A stretch of 64,000 nt of DNA, taken from Clostridia bacterium (GTDB lineage: Bacteria > Bacillota > Clostridia > Oscillospirales > Acutalibacteraceae). The position numbers and the translations under genes are program-made. How positions within the stretch are numbered: the first letter of the stretch is position 1; every line of letters starts with the position of its first letter. The stretch covers positions 1 to 64,000 of the forward strand of contig JAFYLD010000051.1 in assembly GCA_017537245.1 (NCBI GenBank), written 5' to 3'. Under the pieces are notes generated by a model. That model saw nothing but the letters and a program-made list of their open reading frames with translations, did not search any database and was not told the DNA's origin. Below, in pieces: positions 1 through 9,350 of this stretch.

Positions 1-37
1 AATTTCTTTTCAAATACTATATTTGGAGGGAAATTGT

Positions 38-712
38 ATGAACAACGATAAAAAAAGCAACCAAAACGAGCAGTTAGATACTTTAAAAGAATTGGGCACG
101 TTAGAAACTATAGGTGGTCGTCATAAGATATTTTGCCTTAATATTATTGGCGAAATCGAAGGGCACAACGTGCTACCCGAAAACAGTAAATCAACCAAAT
201 ATGAACACGTTATTCCTCAGCTAATTGCAGTCGAGCAAGACGATAGTATTAAGGGAATGCTAGTAATTTTAAACACTATTGGCGGTGACGTAGAAGCGGG
301 ACTTGCGCTTGCCGAGCTTATTTCGGGTATGAAAAAACCGACTGTTAGTTTTGTGCTTGGCGGCGGTCACTCAATTGGTGTACCACTCGCCGTTTCGGCA
401 AAAAAATCTTTTATAGCACCAAGCGCTACAATGACGATTCATCCCGTGCGTACAAGCGGTCTTGTAATCGGCGTGCCGCAAACTATGAATCACTTTGCTC
501 GTATGCAAGAACGTATCACCAATTTTGTAGTTAAAAACTCCGGTATTACAAAAGAAAAGTTTACGTCGCTTATGATGAATACAGGCGAACTTGTAACCGA
601 CGTTGGCACCACCCTCTCAGGCGAGATGGCGGTAAGCAATAAGCTCATTGACTCTATCGGCAGTTTAAGCGAAGTGCTAGAGTGTCTTTACGACCTTATC
701 GAAAAAAATTAA
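38..712 (+). CDS. tepA: ClpP-family serine peptidase (TepA/YmfB type)
   Basis: A 224-residue ClpP-fold protease. The start is the ATG at 38, seven bases after GGAGGG at 25-30; a TTG at 23 would lie on the ribosome site itself. The catalytic serine is in GGGHSIGVPLA (Ser112) and the histidine in TIHPVR (His135), preceded by the ClpP-like NTIGGDVEAGLA stretch. No signal peptide or membrane segment is visible, so it should be cytoplasmic. In many Clostridia and in Bacillus this gene sits directly upstream of spoIIIE, as here (gap about 50 bases). The family is called translocation-enhancing protein TepA, but its substrates are not well defined; the assignment to the family is firm, the role is not. 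Confidence 0.88.
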   Translation: MNNDKKSNQNEQLDTLKELGTLETIGGRHKIFCLNIIGEIEGHNVLPENSKSTKYEHVIPQLIAVEQDDSIKGMLVILNTIGGDVEAGLALAELISGMKKPTVSFVLGGGHSIGVPLAVSAKKSFIAPSATMTIHPVRTSGLVIGVPQTMNHFARMQERITNFVVKNSGITKEKFTSLMMNTGELVTDVGTTLSGEMAVSNKLIDSIGSLSEVLECLYDLIEKN

Positions 713-762
713 CGGCGCACGCGCGCCATACATATAAAATCTAGTTATGGGGAGATAAATAA

Positions 763-3180
763 ATGGCAACAAAAAAGAAAAGTAGTCACAACAAACAAAG
801 CAACAGCCACGCTCAACAAAAATCCAAAAAGCAGCTACGCGCAATAATTTGGTTTGCGTTATCGGTATTTTTGTTGTTTGTTGTGTTTATTGAAGGCGAA
901 AACATTTGGAACGTGCTACATAACTTTATGTTTAGACTTTTTGGTGTAACCGCATACGCGTATCCGTTTTTACTGGGCGCAATAGCAATTGTCTATGCCA
1001 AAGATAAAGAAGGCTCTACCGCCAATGCTAAAATTATAGAATCGATCATTCTAGTTGTTTTATTCGGCGCGTTTATCAACGTTTGCGGTACCGATGCCAG
1101 TGAAACGTTTAACGATAATATCAGCAATGCTTGGGGTATTGATGCAAAATATGACGGCGGTTTGTTAGGCTCGCTTATAGGCTTCCCTATCTTACTTGCA
1201 TTTGGTAAAGCAGGCGCTATAATCACCCTAATTTTATTGCTTTTCGTTTTTATAATGATTATTACGGGCACTCACCTAATGTCATTTATCAAAGCGGTAA
1301 CAAAACCGGCAAAAGCCGTATCTGAACAAGCAAGCAACGCGTTTGCCGAGCGCATGACACGTGAAAATGAAAAAGGCGAAAAGAGCAAAAAAGAATTAAA
1401 AATCATTAAAGGCTTTGACGTTGATATGGAAGTTGACGAGCCTGAAAAAAGACCTCGCAAAAAGCCTAAACTTGACGAAATGCAACAAAAATTGGTTGAT
1501 ACCTATAACGACAACGACGCTCCTCCACCAGAAGATGATTACGAGGACGACTACATACCAGACGACGATATCGCCGACGTTGACGAGGCAATTATCGCCG
1601 CTCGCGAAGAAGCAGAAAATAGCCAACCCGAAAAAATTACAGTTGATTTCAAGAAAGAGACCGATGCCGTAGCAAACGAAATCGCCGAAAACAAAGACAA
1701 TATGCCTATCTACAAATTCCCTCCTCTTTCGCTACTTGATAGTATAAACAGCGCAGATAGCAAGACTGTTGCAGCCGAGCTTGAAAGCACGTCACAACGA
1801 CTTGTAGATACACTAAAAAGCTTTGGCGTTGAAACACAGGTTATAAACGTAAGCCGTGGACCTACAGTAACCCGATACGAACTTCAACCAAAAGCAGGCG
1901 TAAAAATCAGCAAGATTACAAGCCTTGCCGACGATATCGCTCTTAACCTTGCAACTGCAGGCGTACGTATTGAAGCGCCTATTCCAAACAAAGCGGCCGT
2001 TGGTATTGAAGTGCCAAATCGTGCTAGCGCTACCGTTGGTATTCGCGAGGTTATCGAATCCACCACCTTCTCTGCATCCAAAAGCAAACTCACCGTATCA
2101 ATGGGTAAAGACATCGGTGGTAACACAGTAGTAGCTGACATCGCAAAAATGCCACACGGACTTATCGCCGGCGCTACCGGTAGCGGTAAATCTGTATGTA
2201 TTAACTCATTTATCATAAGCCTATTATACAAAGCGTCACCAGAGGACGTAAAACTTCTTATGGTTGACCCAAAGGTTGTAGAACTTGGTATTTATAACGG
2301 CATACCTCACCTTATTGTTCCGGTAATTACCGAGCCTAGAAAAGCGGCAGGCGCTCTCGGTTGGGCGGTTAACGAAATGGAACAACGCTATAAGATGTTT
2401 GCCGATCGCGACGTTCGTAATATTGAGGGTTATAACAAGTTTGTTGAAACACTTGTAGACGAGCCCGACGTTAAGAAGATGCCTCGTATCGTTATTATCA
2501 TCGACGAGCTTGCCGACCTTATGATGACCGCGCCAAAAGAGGTTGAAGACTCTATCAACCGCATTGCCGCAAAGGCTCGTGCTGCTGGTATTCACCTACT
2601 TATTGCAACACAACGTCCATCTGTTAACGTTGTAACAGGCGTTATCAAAGCAAACATTCCAACCCGTATCGCATTTGCAGTATCATCACATATCGATAGT
2701 GCTACAATTCTTGACTGCGCAGGCGCCGAAAAACTACTCGGCCGCGGTGATATGCTCTTCCGCCCTGTTGGCGCTAACAAACCAAACCGTATTCAAGGTT
2801 GTTTTGTAAGTGACGAAGAGGTTGAGCGAGTTGTTGAATTTGTAAAGAGTGGCGGCAAGACCAACTACGACGATAACGTTATGCTAGAAATTGAGCGTCA
2901 AGCAGCTATTGAAAAACAACAACGTACCGGTGTGCCAGAAGAATTAGCAGACGCTGACGATCCTGTACTTGAAGAGGCTATCAAGGTGGTTGTTGAACTT
3001 GGTCAAGCATCTACCTCGTTGCTACAAAGAAAATTAAAACTTGGCTACGCTCGCGCAGCTAGAATAATCGACCAAATGGAAGAACGCGGAATTATAGGCG
3101 GATACGAAGGCGCTAAACCTCGTCAAGTGCTTATAACCCCCGAACAACTTATGGAAATGCGCGCAGGTCGCGACGAATAA
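763..3180 (+). CDS. spoIIIE: DNA translocase SpoIIIE/FtsK
   Basis: An 805-residue DNA pump that moves chromosomal DNA through the division or sporulation septum. Four hydrophobic segments occupy roughly residues 25-170, followed by a charged, Asp/Glu- and Pro-rich linker to about 300. The motor domain has Walker A GATGSGKS at 470-477 and a Walker B region around IVIIIDELADLMM. The C-terminal gamma winged helix (GQASTSLLQRKLKLGYARAA) that reads KOPS/SRS-type sequences is complete. ATG 763 follows GGGGAG. The length matches B. subtilis SpoIIIE. The gene ends in a strong terminator. Whether it is the sporulation paralogue or the only FtsK of the cell cannot be told from this window. Confidence 0.95.
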   Translation: MATKKKSSHNKQSNSHAQQKSKKQLRAIIWFALSVFLLFVVFIEGENIWNVLHNFMFRLFGVTAYAYPFLLGAIAIVYAKDKEGSTANAKIIESIILVVLFGAFINVCGTDASETFNDNISNAWGIDAKYDGGLLGSLIGFPILLAFGKAGAIITLILLLFVFIMIITGTHLMSFIKAVTKPAKAVSEQASNAFAERMTRENEKGEKSKKELKIIKGFDVDMEVDEPEKRPRKKPKLDEMQQKLVDTYNDNDAPPPEDDYEDDYIPDDDIADVDEAIIAAREEAENSQPEKITVDFKKETDAVANEIAENKDNMPIYKFPPLSLLDSINSADSKTVAAELESTSQRLVDTLKSFGVETQVINVSRGPTVTRYELQPKAGVKISKITSLADDIALNLATAGVRIEAPIPNKAAVGIEVPNRASATVGIREVIESTTFSASKSKLTVSMGKDIGGNTVVADIAKMPHGLIAGATGSGKSVCINSFIISLLYKASPEDVKLLMVDPKVVELGIYNGIPHLIVPVITEPRKAAGALGWAVNEMEQRYKMFADRDVRNIEGYNKFVETLVDEPDVKKMPRIVIIIDELADLMMTAPKEVEDSINRIAAKARAAGIHLLIATQRPSVNVVTGVIKANIPTRIAFAVSSHIDSATILDCAGAEKLLGRGDMLFRPVGANKPNRIQGCFVSDEEVERVVEFVKSGGKTNYDDNVMLEIERQAAIEKQQRTGVPEELADADDPVLEEAIKVVVELGQASTSLLQRKLKLGYARAARIIDQMEERGIIGGYEGAKPRQVLITPEQLMEMRAGRDE

Positions 3181-3188
3181 TAAAAAAG

Positions 3189-3220
3189 AAAAGTCACTGT
3201 TTAATTTAACAGTGACTTTT
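3189..3220. terminator. Bidirectional terminator after spoIIIE
   Basis: A perfect 12-bp stem (AAAAGTCACTGT at 3189-3200 with ACAGTGACTTTT at 3209-3220) and an 8-base loop. T-rich sequence follows on the plus strand and A-rich sequence precedes it, so it can serve both spoIIIE and the convergent gene ending at 3230. Confidence 0.85.
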
Positions 3221-3229
3221 TTGTTTTAA

Positions 3230-4900
3230 TTAGATATTATCAAATACCATTTGGTTTACAGCGCGACGAACTTTAAGCATTGTGTCGCTTTCAAGTATGC
3301 ACTTATCGAATCTAACCTCACCAACGATATCTTCAATTGCCTTAACTACCGCTTCCTTGCCGCAAAGCTTTTCGGCTAGTTGCATTACGCGCATATCTTC
3401 CATACCTTCGTATAGAGCGCGGAAACGCGTTGATTCCCAAGGTGTGCCATCTGGAGCTGGATATACCATATAAGCGTCACCACTAGCGGCAAAACTTTCG
3501 GCATCAGATACTGCAAATGGATCAATTCTGTCGTAAGACCATTGGTTATTATAGTAATTATAACCCCAATGCAAGAAACCTTGAGTGTTATATTTAAACA
3601 TTTGAGTACCAAGGCAACGTACGCGAGCAAGCTCCATTGCAAAGTGACAGTTACTAACGTTTGTGCACTGACCACCGCAGTAGTATGTCCAAATGTCTTT
3701 AGCGCCCTTATCAAAGAATTCGTGAACTACCATTGTCTTTGGAACCGGGTTTTTGCTAAGACCGCTTTCATAAAACTCGTAGTGTGAGATAGCGTCAAGT
3801 GTTTCGTAGTCGCCTACTAAATCGTAGATAGAATCGCGAACCTTTTTGTACTGCTCAAAATGCTCGGTAATCGGCTCGTCAGATACGTGGTACCAACACT
3901 TATGATCTTCGCCACGTTCCTTCATGTGAGCGATAAAACCACTAAGGAATGCGCGAACAAACGTATTATATTCTTTAGATAGAGGGTCAGTACCCCAACC
4001 AAAGATTGTCTTCTTTTCACCGTTTACGGTTGCTACTACCTTTGGTGTGTTGTCAGCGCCCCACTGTGAGAATACCGGAGAAATTTCGTAATACTTAACA
4101 CCAACCCTTTGATACATATCAAGCCAACGGTCAAGATTATCGTAACCAAATGTGTAGTTATCGCCGTCTTTATAAACGTCGATAAGCTGTGTTGTGGTAC
4201 GTTCGCCGCCGCCATAAGTATCAAGCGCATAGGTTAGTAGTGGTACCATAAGCATATTACGGCCAAATTCAACCGCAACGCGCGCATAGTTTTCACAAAT
4301 TTCAAAATGACGATCACTAAACACTTCTACGTCATAGTAGTCTGCCAAACAGTCAGCATAGAACCACTGTGTAAATTTAAGTGTTTGTTCTGGAATTTCT
4401 ACGTCTTTAATATCAATTTTAAGCTCGTGCTCTACTGCTACTTCGTCAATAGGAGTAAGACCCTTGCTTGTAATATTAACCTTGTATAGTTTTAATTTAA
4501 GTGTATGCTCGCCTGTGATTTCACCCTTAGGGTCAACGGTAATCCAAAGCGCGCGGCTCTGTTTTGGATGTAGGCGAAAAATACCACGATATTTAAGTGG
4601 ACGCAAAAGGTCAGGATAAAGACCCGGCTCATTAATCTTTGGTAGTGGAGTACAATGAGGATAAGTAGGCATTTCTGCAGGAATATTTACAACCTCACGA
4701 ATTGTAACGTAAGGCGCTAAATCACCCTCAACAACAGGCTTAAAAGCAACCTGCCAATTATCGTCAAAGTTTGCTACAAGTTGGAAAGAATATTTTTGAT
4801 TTTTAAAAATCTTTTCTTCTTTAAGCTCGGTAAACTGTGTTATATCCGATCTTAAAAAACATTTTTCTAGTGAAGATACAAGTCTTGAACTAAAATTCAT
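3230..4900 (-). CDS. GH123-like glycoside hydrolase (DUF4091 family)
   Basis: A 556-residue protein with an N-terminal beta-rich region (about 1-170) and a C-terminal barrel resembling the DUF4091/GH123 catalytic domain. In characterised GH123 N-acetyl-beta-galactosaminidases a neighbouring Asp-Glu pair does substrate-assisted catalysis; here the pair Asp341-Glu342 sits in HVSDEPITEH, and the late stretch RFRALYEGMEDMRVM is typical of the family. There is no signal peptide, so it acts inside the cell. ATG 4900 has AGGAGG eight bases upstream. It has its own promoter overlapping the terminator of the upstream gene. The substrate is inferred to be an amino-sugar glycoside, but many DUF4091 proteins are untested. 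Confidence 0.75.
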   Translation of the reverse strand: MNFSSRLVSSLEKCFLRSDITQFTELKEEKIFKNQKYSFQLVANFDDNWQVAFKPVVEGDLAPYVTIREVVNIPAEMPTYPHCTPLPKINEPGLYPDLLRPLKYRGIFRLHPKQSRALWITVDPKGEITGEHTLKLKLYKVNITSKGLTPIDEVAVEHELKIDIKDVEIPEQTLKFTQWFYADCLADYYDVEVFSDRHFEICENYARVAVEFGRNMLMVPLLTYALDTYGGGERTTTQLIDVYKDGDNYTFGYDNLDRWLDMYQRVGVKYYEISPVFSQWGADNTPKVVATVNGEKKTIFGWGTDPLSKEYNTFVRAFLSGFIAHMKERGEDHKCWYHVSDEPITEHFEQYKKVRDSIYDLVGDYETLDAISHYEFYESGLSKNPVPKTMVVHEFFDKGAKDIWTYYCGGQCTNVSNCHFAMELARVRCLGTQMFKYNTQGFLHWGYNYYNNQWSYDRIDPFAVSDAESFAASGDAYMVYPAPDGTPWESTRFRALYEGMEDMRVMQLAEKLCGKEAVVKAIEDIVGEVRFDKCILESDTMLKVRRAVNQMVFDNI

Positions 4901-4930
4901 TTTTACTGCCTCCTAAAAGGTATTTTTTTC

Positions 4931-4959
4931 ATTATACCAAATAAAAATGGCAGATACAA
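4931..4959 (-). promoter_or_regulatory. Sigma-A type promoter for the GH123-like gene
   Basis: On the minus strand, -35 TTGTAT (4954-4959), a 17-base spacer and -10 TATAAT (4931-4936) preceded by TGG (extended -10). The -35 box lies inside the terminator hairpin of the gene upstream. Confidence 0.55.
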
Positions 4960-4977
4960 GACATATCTACCATTTTT
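4943..4977 (-). terminator. Terminator after the ADP-ribosylglycohydrolase gene
   Basis: Minus-strand hairpin with 14-bp arms (AAAAATGGTAGATA and TATCTGCCATTTTT, one G-T pair), a 7-base loop and a T-rich tail, nine bases past the stop codon at 4986. Confidence 0.7.
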
Positions 4978-4985
4978 AGCATAAA

Positions 4986-6431
4986 TTAACCTAATAAAAT
5001 AAGTTCAAAAAGTCCTACTGATGGGCGGCCTGGGCATACTACCTCAACTATAATGCGGTTAAGCGCCTCAACTGTTTCGCCCGCAGTAATAACGTAATCA
5101 GCGTTAGACTTTGGATAGTAGTCGTTAGACATAGAACCAGCTTCCATATAGAAAGAACGTGGACCCTCTACACTAAAGCCGTCTGGAGTGATAAATCTTA
5201 TATTAAGATTTTCAGGGATTGCCCAAAATCTGCCAAACATTCTAAAGTTTACGCCAATGCTCTCACCCGGTTTGATGCGTGGGCACTTATCATAAGATAT
5301 AACTGCGTTAGCAAAACCAAGATTTACGTCAAATGAATATTCGCTACGTTCAAACAAGCGCTTTGCTTCCAAATCACCGTAGAGTGGTGGTGTGGTAGTG
5401 CTTGTAGGTTCATCGGTAATTGTTACACCATAGTTGCGAATAGCCGCGCCTGCTGATGGAATAAGCTTCATAACGCGGTCGGTAAGATCATTTATTGAAA
5501 GTGGATATCTTGGGTCACAACCCATATTGATAGAAATAGTGATAATTTTATCACCGATGTATTCTTGCCAGTCAGCAGGAATACCGGCAACACCATTGAT
5601 AATACCAAGAATTGAACCAACGGTAGCAGCGGTACAGTCGGTATCATCACCACAGTTGATAGCGGTAATCATTGACTTTTTAAAGTCACCCTGACCATAA
5701 AGAATACCAAGAATAGCAAAAGCTACGTTTGCAGGAGCCTGGAACCAACCGATATCTTCAGACTGTTTTACAAGATCGTTTCTTGTAGTTACCCAGTCAA
5801 CACCATTATCGTAATTATCAAGCAACAACTTAATAGCCTTTGCCATACGGCAGTCTGCAGGAATCTTTGCAAGACCGATATCGATAAGCTTTCTAATATC
5901 GCTTTCAACAAAAGCGGCACTTTCGAGCGCTGCTACAAACACAGCGGCATAAGTACCCTCGCCAATACCGTGGTCGATACAAGCGTCTTTAAACGCATAC
6001 TTGATAGCGGCATCAGGATTACCGGGGTTTAGACAAGCCCAAATCTCGGTACGAATCCAAGCGCCGTTTGAGTTTTTCCAATAATCGTTGTTAAGCGCGC
6101 CACATAGTGGTGGTTGAATACCTGCGCGCAAGTTTGCTTTACCAATACCGTACTCTGCCCAATGTGGTACGATATAGCTGATCCAATACTCACCAAGGTC
6201 AAGCGCCGAAAGGTTGTATGGACCCATTTCTTCTAATGCGCGAAGCCAAACAAGTTGCAAATCAAGGTCGTCGTTTGGTAGTGGTTCGCCCTTTGGTGTG
6301 GTGTAACCCTGAATATCCAAAAGTTCTTTAGTACCTTCAAAAGGACCACCCATAGTACCACCGATATTTTTACCAATCCAACAACCGTGGATTTTATCGC
6401 GAAGTTCGGCTTTGTTAAAATTCATAATCAT
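4986..6431 (-). CDS. ADP-ribosylglycohydrolase family protein
   Basis: A 481-residue protein whose first 330 residues match the ADP-ribosylglycohydrolase fold. The two metal-binding signatures are visible: NDDLDLQ at 53-59 and GDDTDCTAAT at 261-270, which normally hold two Mg or Mn ions around an ADP-ribose-like ligand. The C-terminal 140 residues look like an added beta domain. ATG 6431 is ten bases from AGGAG; a second ATG two codons on is less well placed. Members near sugar genes have often been noted without known chemistry; here it lies beside a glycosidase and two AraC regulators, so a role in processing an N-glycoside or an N-ribosyl compound is possible but unproven. Confidence 0.82.
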   Translation of the reverse strand: MIMNFNKAELRDKIHGCWIGKNIGGTMGGPFEGTKELLDIQGYTTPKGEPLPNDDLDLQLVWLRALEEMGPYNLSALDLGEYWISYIVPHWAEYGIGKANLRAGIQPPLCGALNNDYWKNSNGAWIRTEIWACLNPGNPDAAIKYAFKDACIDHGIGEGTYAAVFVAALESAAFVESDIRKLIDIGLAKIPADCRMAKAIKLLLDNYDNGVDWVTTRNDLVKQSEDIGWFQAPANVAFAILGILYGQGDFKKSMITAINCGDDTDCTAATVGSILGIINGVAGIPADWQEYIGDKIITISINMGCDPRYPLSINDLTDRVMKLIPSAGAAIRNYGVTITDEPTSTTTPPLYGDLEAKRLFERSEYSFDVNLGFANAVISYDKCPRIKPGESIGVNFRMFGRFWAIPENLNIRFITPDGFSVEGPRSFYMEAGSMSNDYYPKSNADYVITAGETVEALNRIIVEVVCPGRPSVGLFELILLG

Positions 6432-6466
6432 AACAAAATTTCTCCTTGTAATTTTTTACTGTTTTT

Positions 6467-6495
6467 AATATACTAATAATATCAAATATTTGCAA
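6467..6495 (-). promoter_or_regulatory. Promoter for the ADP-ribosylglycohydrolase gene
   Basis: Minus strand: -35 TTGCAA (6490-6495), 17-base spacer, -10 TATATT (6467-6472), about 36 bases before the start codon. It lies in the divergent region shared with the AraC gene at 6552, which is the obvious candidate regulator. Confidence 0.5.
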
Positions 6496-6551
6496 GTCTT
6501 TTTCTATCAAAAATTTGACTCAATCAATCAAAATGCAAAAATGGTGACAAT

Positions 6552-7424
6552 ATGGAATATACCGAAGTTTCTCAACTACCCGCATTTTATAGCCCTGTTT
6601 ACATAGGTAACACAGAGCGATTCGTATGCCACAATAATGATTTCATTCTATCTTGCAGACCAATAACCTCACTACATTTTCATCGTTGTCTTGAAATTGG
6701 TGTTTGCTTAAACGGTAGCGGCATCTGCATAGTAGACAATCGCCTTTATCGTTATAAAAAGGGTGATATTCAAATTGCTTTGCCGTATCAACCTCATCTC
6801 GCTAATAGTGACGATGGACAAGACTCTACTTGGATATGGTTTTCCTATGACCCTTATAAGCTTACCGCTAACGATGATATTGGCAATCGTATTGCCACAA
6901 TTATCGAAAAACAGGTTGATTTTAGCGGCGTGTTTTCTCCTGACGAACACCCAGAACTTACTACCATTATAAATAAATGTATTGCCGAAACACAAAACGG
7001 TAAAGGACTTTCACACCTTTATGCATTGTTACTTGTGCAACAGTTAATTCTTGAATTATCACGTATTGATTGCGATTTCAAAAACAACATTGTAACACGT
7101 CGACGCTCTTTCGATAAAATGTTACCGGCTCTTACCCACATATCCGAAAACCTTAATAATTCAGGAGAGCTTACGCTTGATATACTATCGAGCAAATGCT
7201 TTATAAGCGAGGCTACACTGCGCAGATATTTTTACGAATTTACCGATATGTCGCCTCAACAATTTATCGCCAAGGCGCGAATTAGTTATTCAAAATACCT
7301 ACTTATTAACACAAATAAAAACATTACAGAAATTTCAAATGCAGTAGGTTTTGAATCCATATCGTGTTTTACACGTGCTTTTAAACGTTACTGTGGTATT
7401 TCACCATCAGAATATAGAAAATAA
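6552..7424 (+). CDS. AraC-family transcriptional regulator
   Basis: A 290-residue one-component regulator. The N-terminal half is a cupin-like ligand domain (HFHRCLEIGVCLNGSG near residues 40-55, then GDIQIALPYQPH). The C-terminal 100 residues hold the two AraC helix-turn-helix units: DILSSKCFISEATLRRYF and GFESISCFTRAFKRYCG, ending in the usual ISPSEY. It is divergent from the hydrolase gene at 6431 and 26 bases ahead of a second AraC gene. The ribosome site is modest (GGTGA four bases before ATG). It probably responds to a sugar and controls the divergent genes; this is inference from position. Confidence 0.88.
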   Translation: MEYTEVSQLPAFYSPVYIGNTERFVCHNNDFILSCRPITSLHFHRCLEIGVCLNGSGICIVDNRLYRYKKGDIQIALPYQPHLANSDDGQDSTWIWFSYDPYKLTANDDIGNRIATIIEKQVDFSGVFSPDEHPELTTIINKCIAETQNGKGLSHLYALLLVQQLILELSRIDCDFKNNIVTRRRSFDKMLPALTHISENLNNSGELTLDILSSKCFISEATLRRYFYEFTDMSPQQFIAKARISYSKYLLINTNKNITEISNAVGFESISCFTRAFKRYCGISPSEYRK

Positions 7425-7450
7425 ATTCAAATATTAAAGGAGGTGCATTT

Positions 7451-8287
7451 ATGAAATTAGAAGGTGGTTTACTTCAAGCAATTAAATTTAAATCAGAAGA
7501 TTTCAAAATTATTGTTTCGAGCGCAATGTCATCGGCATCTCGCGATGCCTTTCACCCCGAAATTGAAATAAAACTTTTTTACGAGGGCGACTCTATTCAA
7601 ACCATCGGTTCTAAAACCATAGTTGCATCTGCCGGCGATATTACTATTGCAAATCCTTACGAGGTACACGCGAATATCGCGACCGATTTACACCAAGGTA
7701 AATATTATCTTGTAATGATAGACCTAGATTTCTTTAAAAACACCGGTCTTATCGACGTTGACCTACGCAACCTTTTGGTAGCGGACGGCGTCACGTTTAA
7801 TAACCATATAAAAAATAATAATCGATTAAACCAAATCCTAATGCGCGTTATCGAGGAAGCCACCGAGCAACGCGAATACTATCAGTCGGTAATTCGTAAC
7901 CTTATGGCCGAGTTCTTTTCGCTACTACTGCGCGATCAGCTAAACAAAGATAATCCTCGCCTGCTTTCTACCAAAGAGATTAAAAAAGCTACCCTAATTG
8001 CGCCCGCAATTACCAAGATTTTTAACGATTATAATAAAACTATCACCATAGAAGAATTGGCAGAACTTTGTCACGTTAGCAAATTTTATTTTTGCCGAGT
8101 TTTCAAAGAAGTTACAGGAGATACTCCGTCTAATTATATAATTCACCACAGAATACACATAGCTCGAGCTATGCTCAAAGACAAATCAAAAAGCATACAA
8201 GAGGTCGCCTTGCTTTGCGGCTATAACGATATTAGTTACTTTTATCGTTGCTACAAAAAAATAACGGGTTCTACTCCCCGAAAATAA
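7451..8287 (+). CDS. AraC-family transcriptional regulator
   Basis: A 278-residue AraC regulator with an excellent ribosome site (AAAGGAGGT) before ATG 7451. The cupin part is seen in HPEIEIKLFYEGD and GDITIANPYEVHAN. The helix-turn-helix pair is IEELAELCHVSKFYFCRVFK and CGYNDISYFYRCYKKITG, ending STPRK. It is probably co-transcribed with the AraC gene just before it, but the two are only distantly alike, so this is not a recent duplication. A terminator follows directly. The target is likely one of the two flanking sugar gene groups. Confidence 0.88.
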   Translation: MKLEGGLLQAIKFKSEDFKIIVSSAMSSASRDAFHPEIEIKLFYEGDSIQTIGSKTIVASAGDITIANPYEVHANIATDLHQGKYYLVMIDLDFFKNTGLIDVDLRNLLVADGVTFNNHIKNNNRLNQILMRVIEEATEQREYYQSVIRNLMAEFFSLLLRDQLNKDNPRLLSTKEIKKATLIAPAITKIFNDYNKTITIEELAELCHVSKFYFCRVFKEVTGDTPSNYIIHHRIHIARAMLKDKSKSIQEVALLCGYNDISYFYRCYKKITGSTPRK

Positions 8288-8316
8288 AAAATCCTTGCAT
8301 ATTTTGCGAGGATTTT
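8288..8316 (+). terminator. Terminator after the second AraC gene
   Basis: Stem AAAATCCTTGCA / TGCGAGGATTTT (8288-8299 and 8305-8316, one G-T pair) with a five-base loop and a T run; it directly follows the stop codon. Confidence 0.8.
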
Positions 8317-8356
8317 TTCGCTTTTTCACAGCAAAAGAGCAATATAGTCCAATTTT

Positions 8357-8401
8357 TTGACATTTTAGGCTATTGTATGTTTAATTTTCGAGTGATATAA
8401 T
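8357..8401 (+). promoter_or_regulatory. Two overlapping promoters for the amidohydrolase operon
   Basis: TTGACA (8357-8362) with TTTAAT (8380-8385), and TTGTAT (8373-8378) with TATAAT (8396-8401); both pairs have a 17-base spacer. Either could start transcription of the gene at 8437. Confidence 0.5.
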
Positions 8402-8436
8402 CAAATCATAACCTAGGAAAAGAGGTAATTTTTAAA

Positions 8437-9345
8437 ATGAAACCCATTAAAAAGATCGATATTCACGCGCACACGCGTCCATTTAAAGAAATTGCGCCCA
8501 TTCATGCGCGCGGCGAATCATTTATATACGCTGACGAGCTAATCGAAATGTACGATAAACTCAATATTGAAAAAGGTGTATTGTTGCCTATTGTTTCGCC
8601 GGAATATCACGTTTTTCCTATGACGTCATCCGACTGCGCATACACCGCACACAAGCATCCCGACAGATTCTTGTGGTTTTGTAATATAGACCCGCGTGCT
8701 TGTGGTAATCGAGCTGATGCAAACCTTACCCCAACGCTAGAGTATTACAAATCGCTTGGCGCTAAGGGCGTGGGCGAAATTACCTCACAACTATATTTTG
8801 ACGATCCTTTTATGGATAATCTATTTTACCACTGCGCCGCTTGTGATATGCCGGTTATTATACATATAAGTCCTAAAATAGGCTATTGTTACGGCATTGT
8901 TGATGATATTGGTCTGCCACGTCTTGAAAAAATGCTCGCAAAGCACAAAAATTTAAAAGTGCTTGGTCACTCGCAAACCTTTTGGGCAGAGATGGGCAAC
9001 GACGTCACCGAAGAAAACCGTAAAGGCTACCCCAAAGGCAAAGTTACCGAAGGACGTATCGCCGAGCTTATGCGCAAGTATGATAACCTTTACTGTGACC
9101 TTTCTGCCGGTAGTGGCGCAAATGCACTAATGCGTGACGAAGAATATGCTGTAAAGTTTATTGCAGAATTTGCCGACCGCATTTTGTACGGTTGTGATAT
9201 ATGTCAAGTATTTAACACCTTCCAATATGATTTTGACGAGTTTTTAACCAGACTTAGAGCAGAAGGCAAAATTAGCGAAGAAAATTATTACAAAATCGTA
9301 CGCGGCAACGCTATCAAACTCTTAAAACTTGAAGGAATGGAGTAA
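8437..9345 (+). CDS. Amidohydrolase-family TIM-barrel hydrolase
   Basis: A 302-residue metal-dependent hydrolase of the amidohydrolase_2 type. The first metal motif is IDIHAHTRP (His10, His12); later metal ligands are likely in PVIIHIS, VLGHSQTF and the closing LYGCDIC aspartate. It starts a three-gene operon with a DegT aminotransferase (5-base gap) and a Gfo/Idh dehydrogenase. Family members decarboxylate or hydrolyse ring or lactone compounds. The context suggests a sugar- or cyclitol-derived substrate; the exact reaction cannot be read from the sequence. Confidence 0.8.
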   Translation: MKPIKKIDIHAHTRPFKEIAPIHARGESFIYADELIEMYDKLNIEKGVLLPIVSPEYHVFPMTSSDCAYTAHKHPDRFLWFCNIDPRACGNRADANLTPTLEYYKSLGAKGVGEITSQLYFDDPFMDNLFYHCAACDMPVIIHISPKIGYCYGIVDDIGLPRLEKMLAKHKNLKVLGHSQTFWAEMGNDVTEENRKGYPKGKVTEGRIAELMRKYDNLYCDLSAGSGANALMRDEEYAVKFIAEFADRILYGCDICQVFNTFQYDFDEFLTRLRAEGKISEENYYKIVRGNAIKLLKLEGME

Positions 9346-9350
9346 CACTT

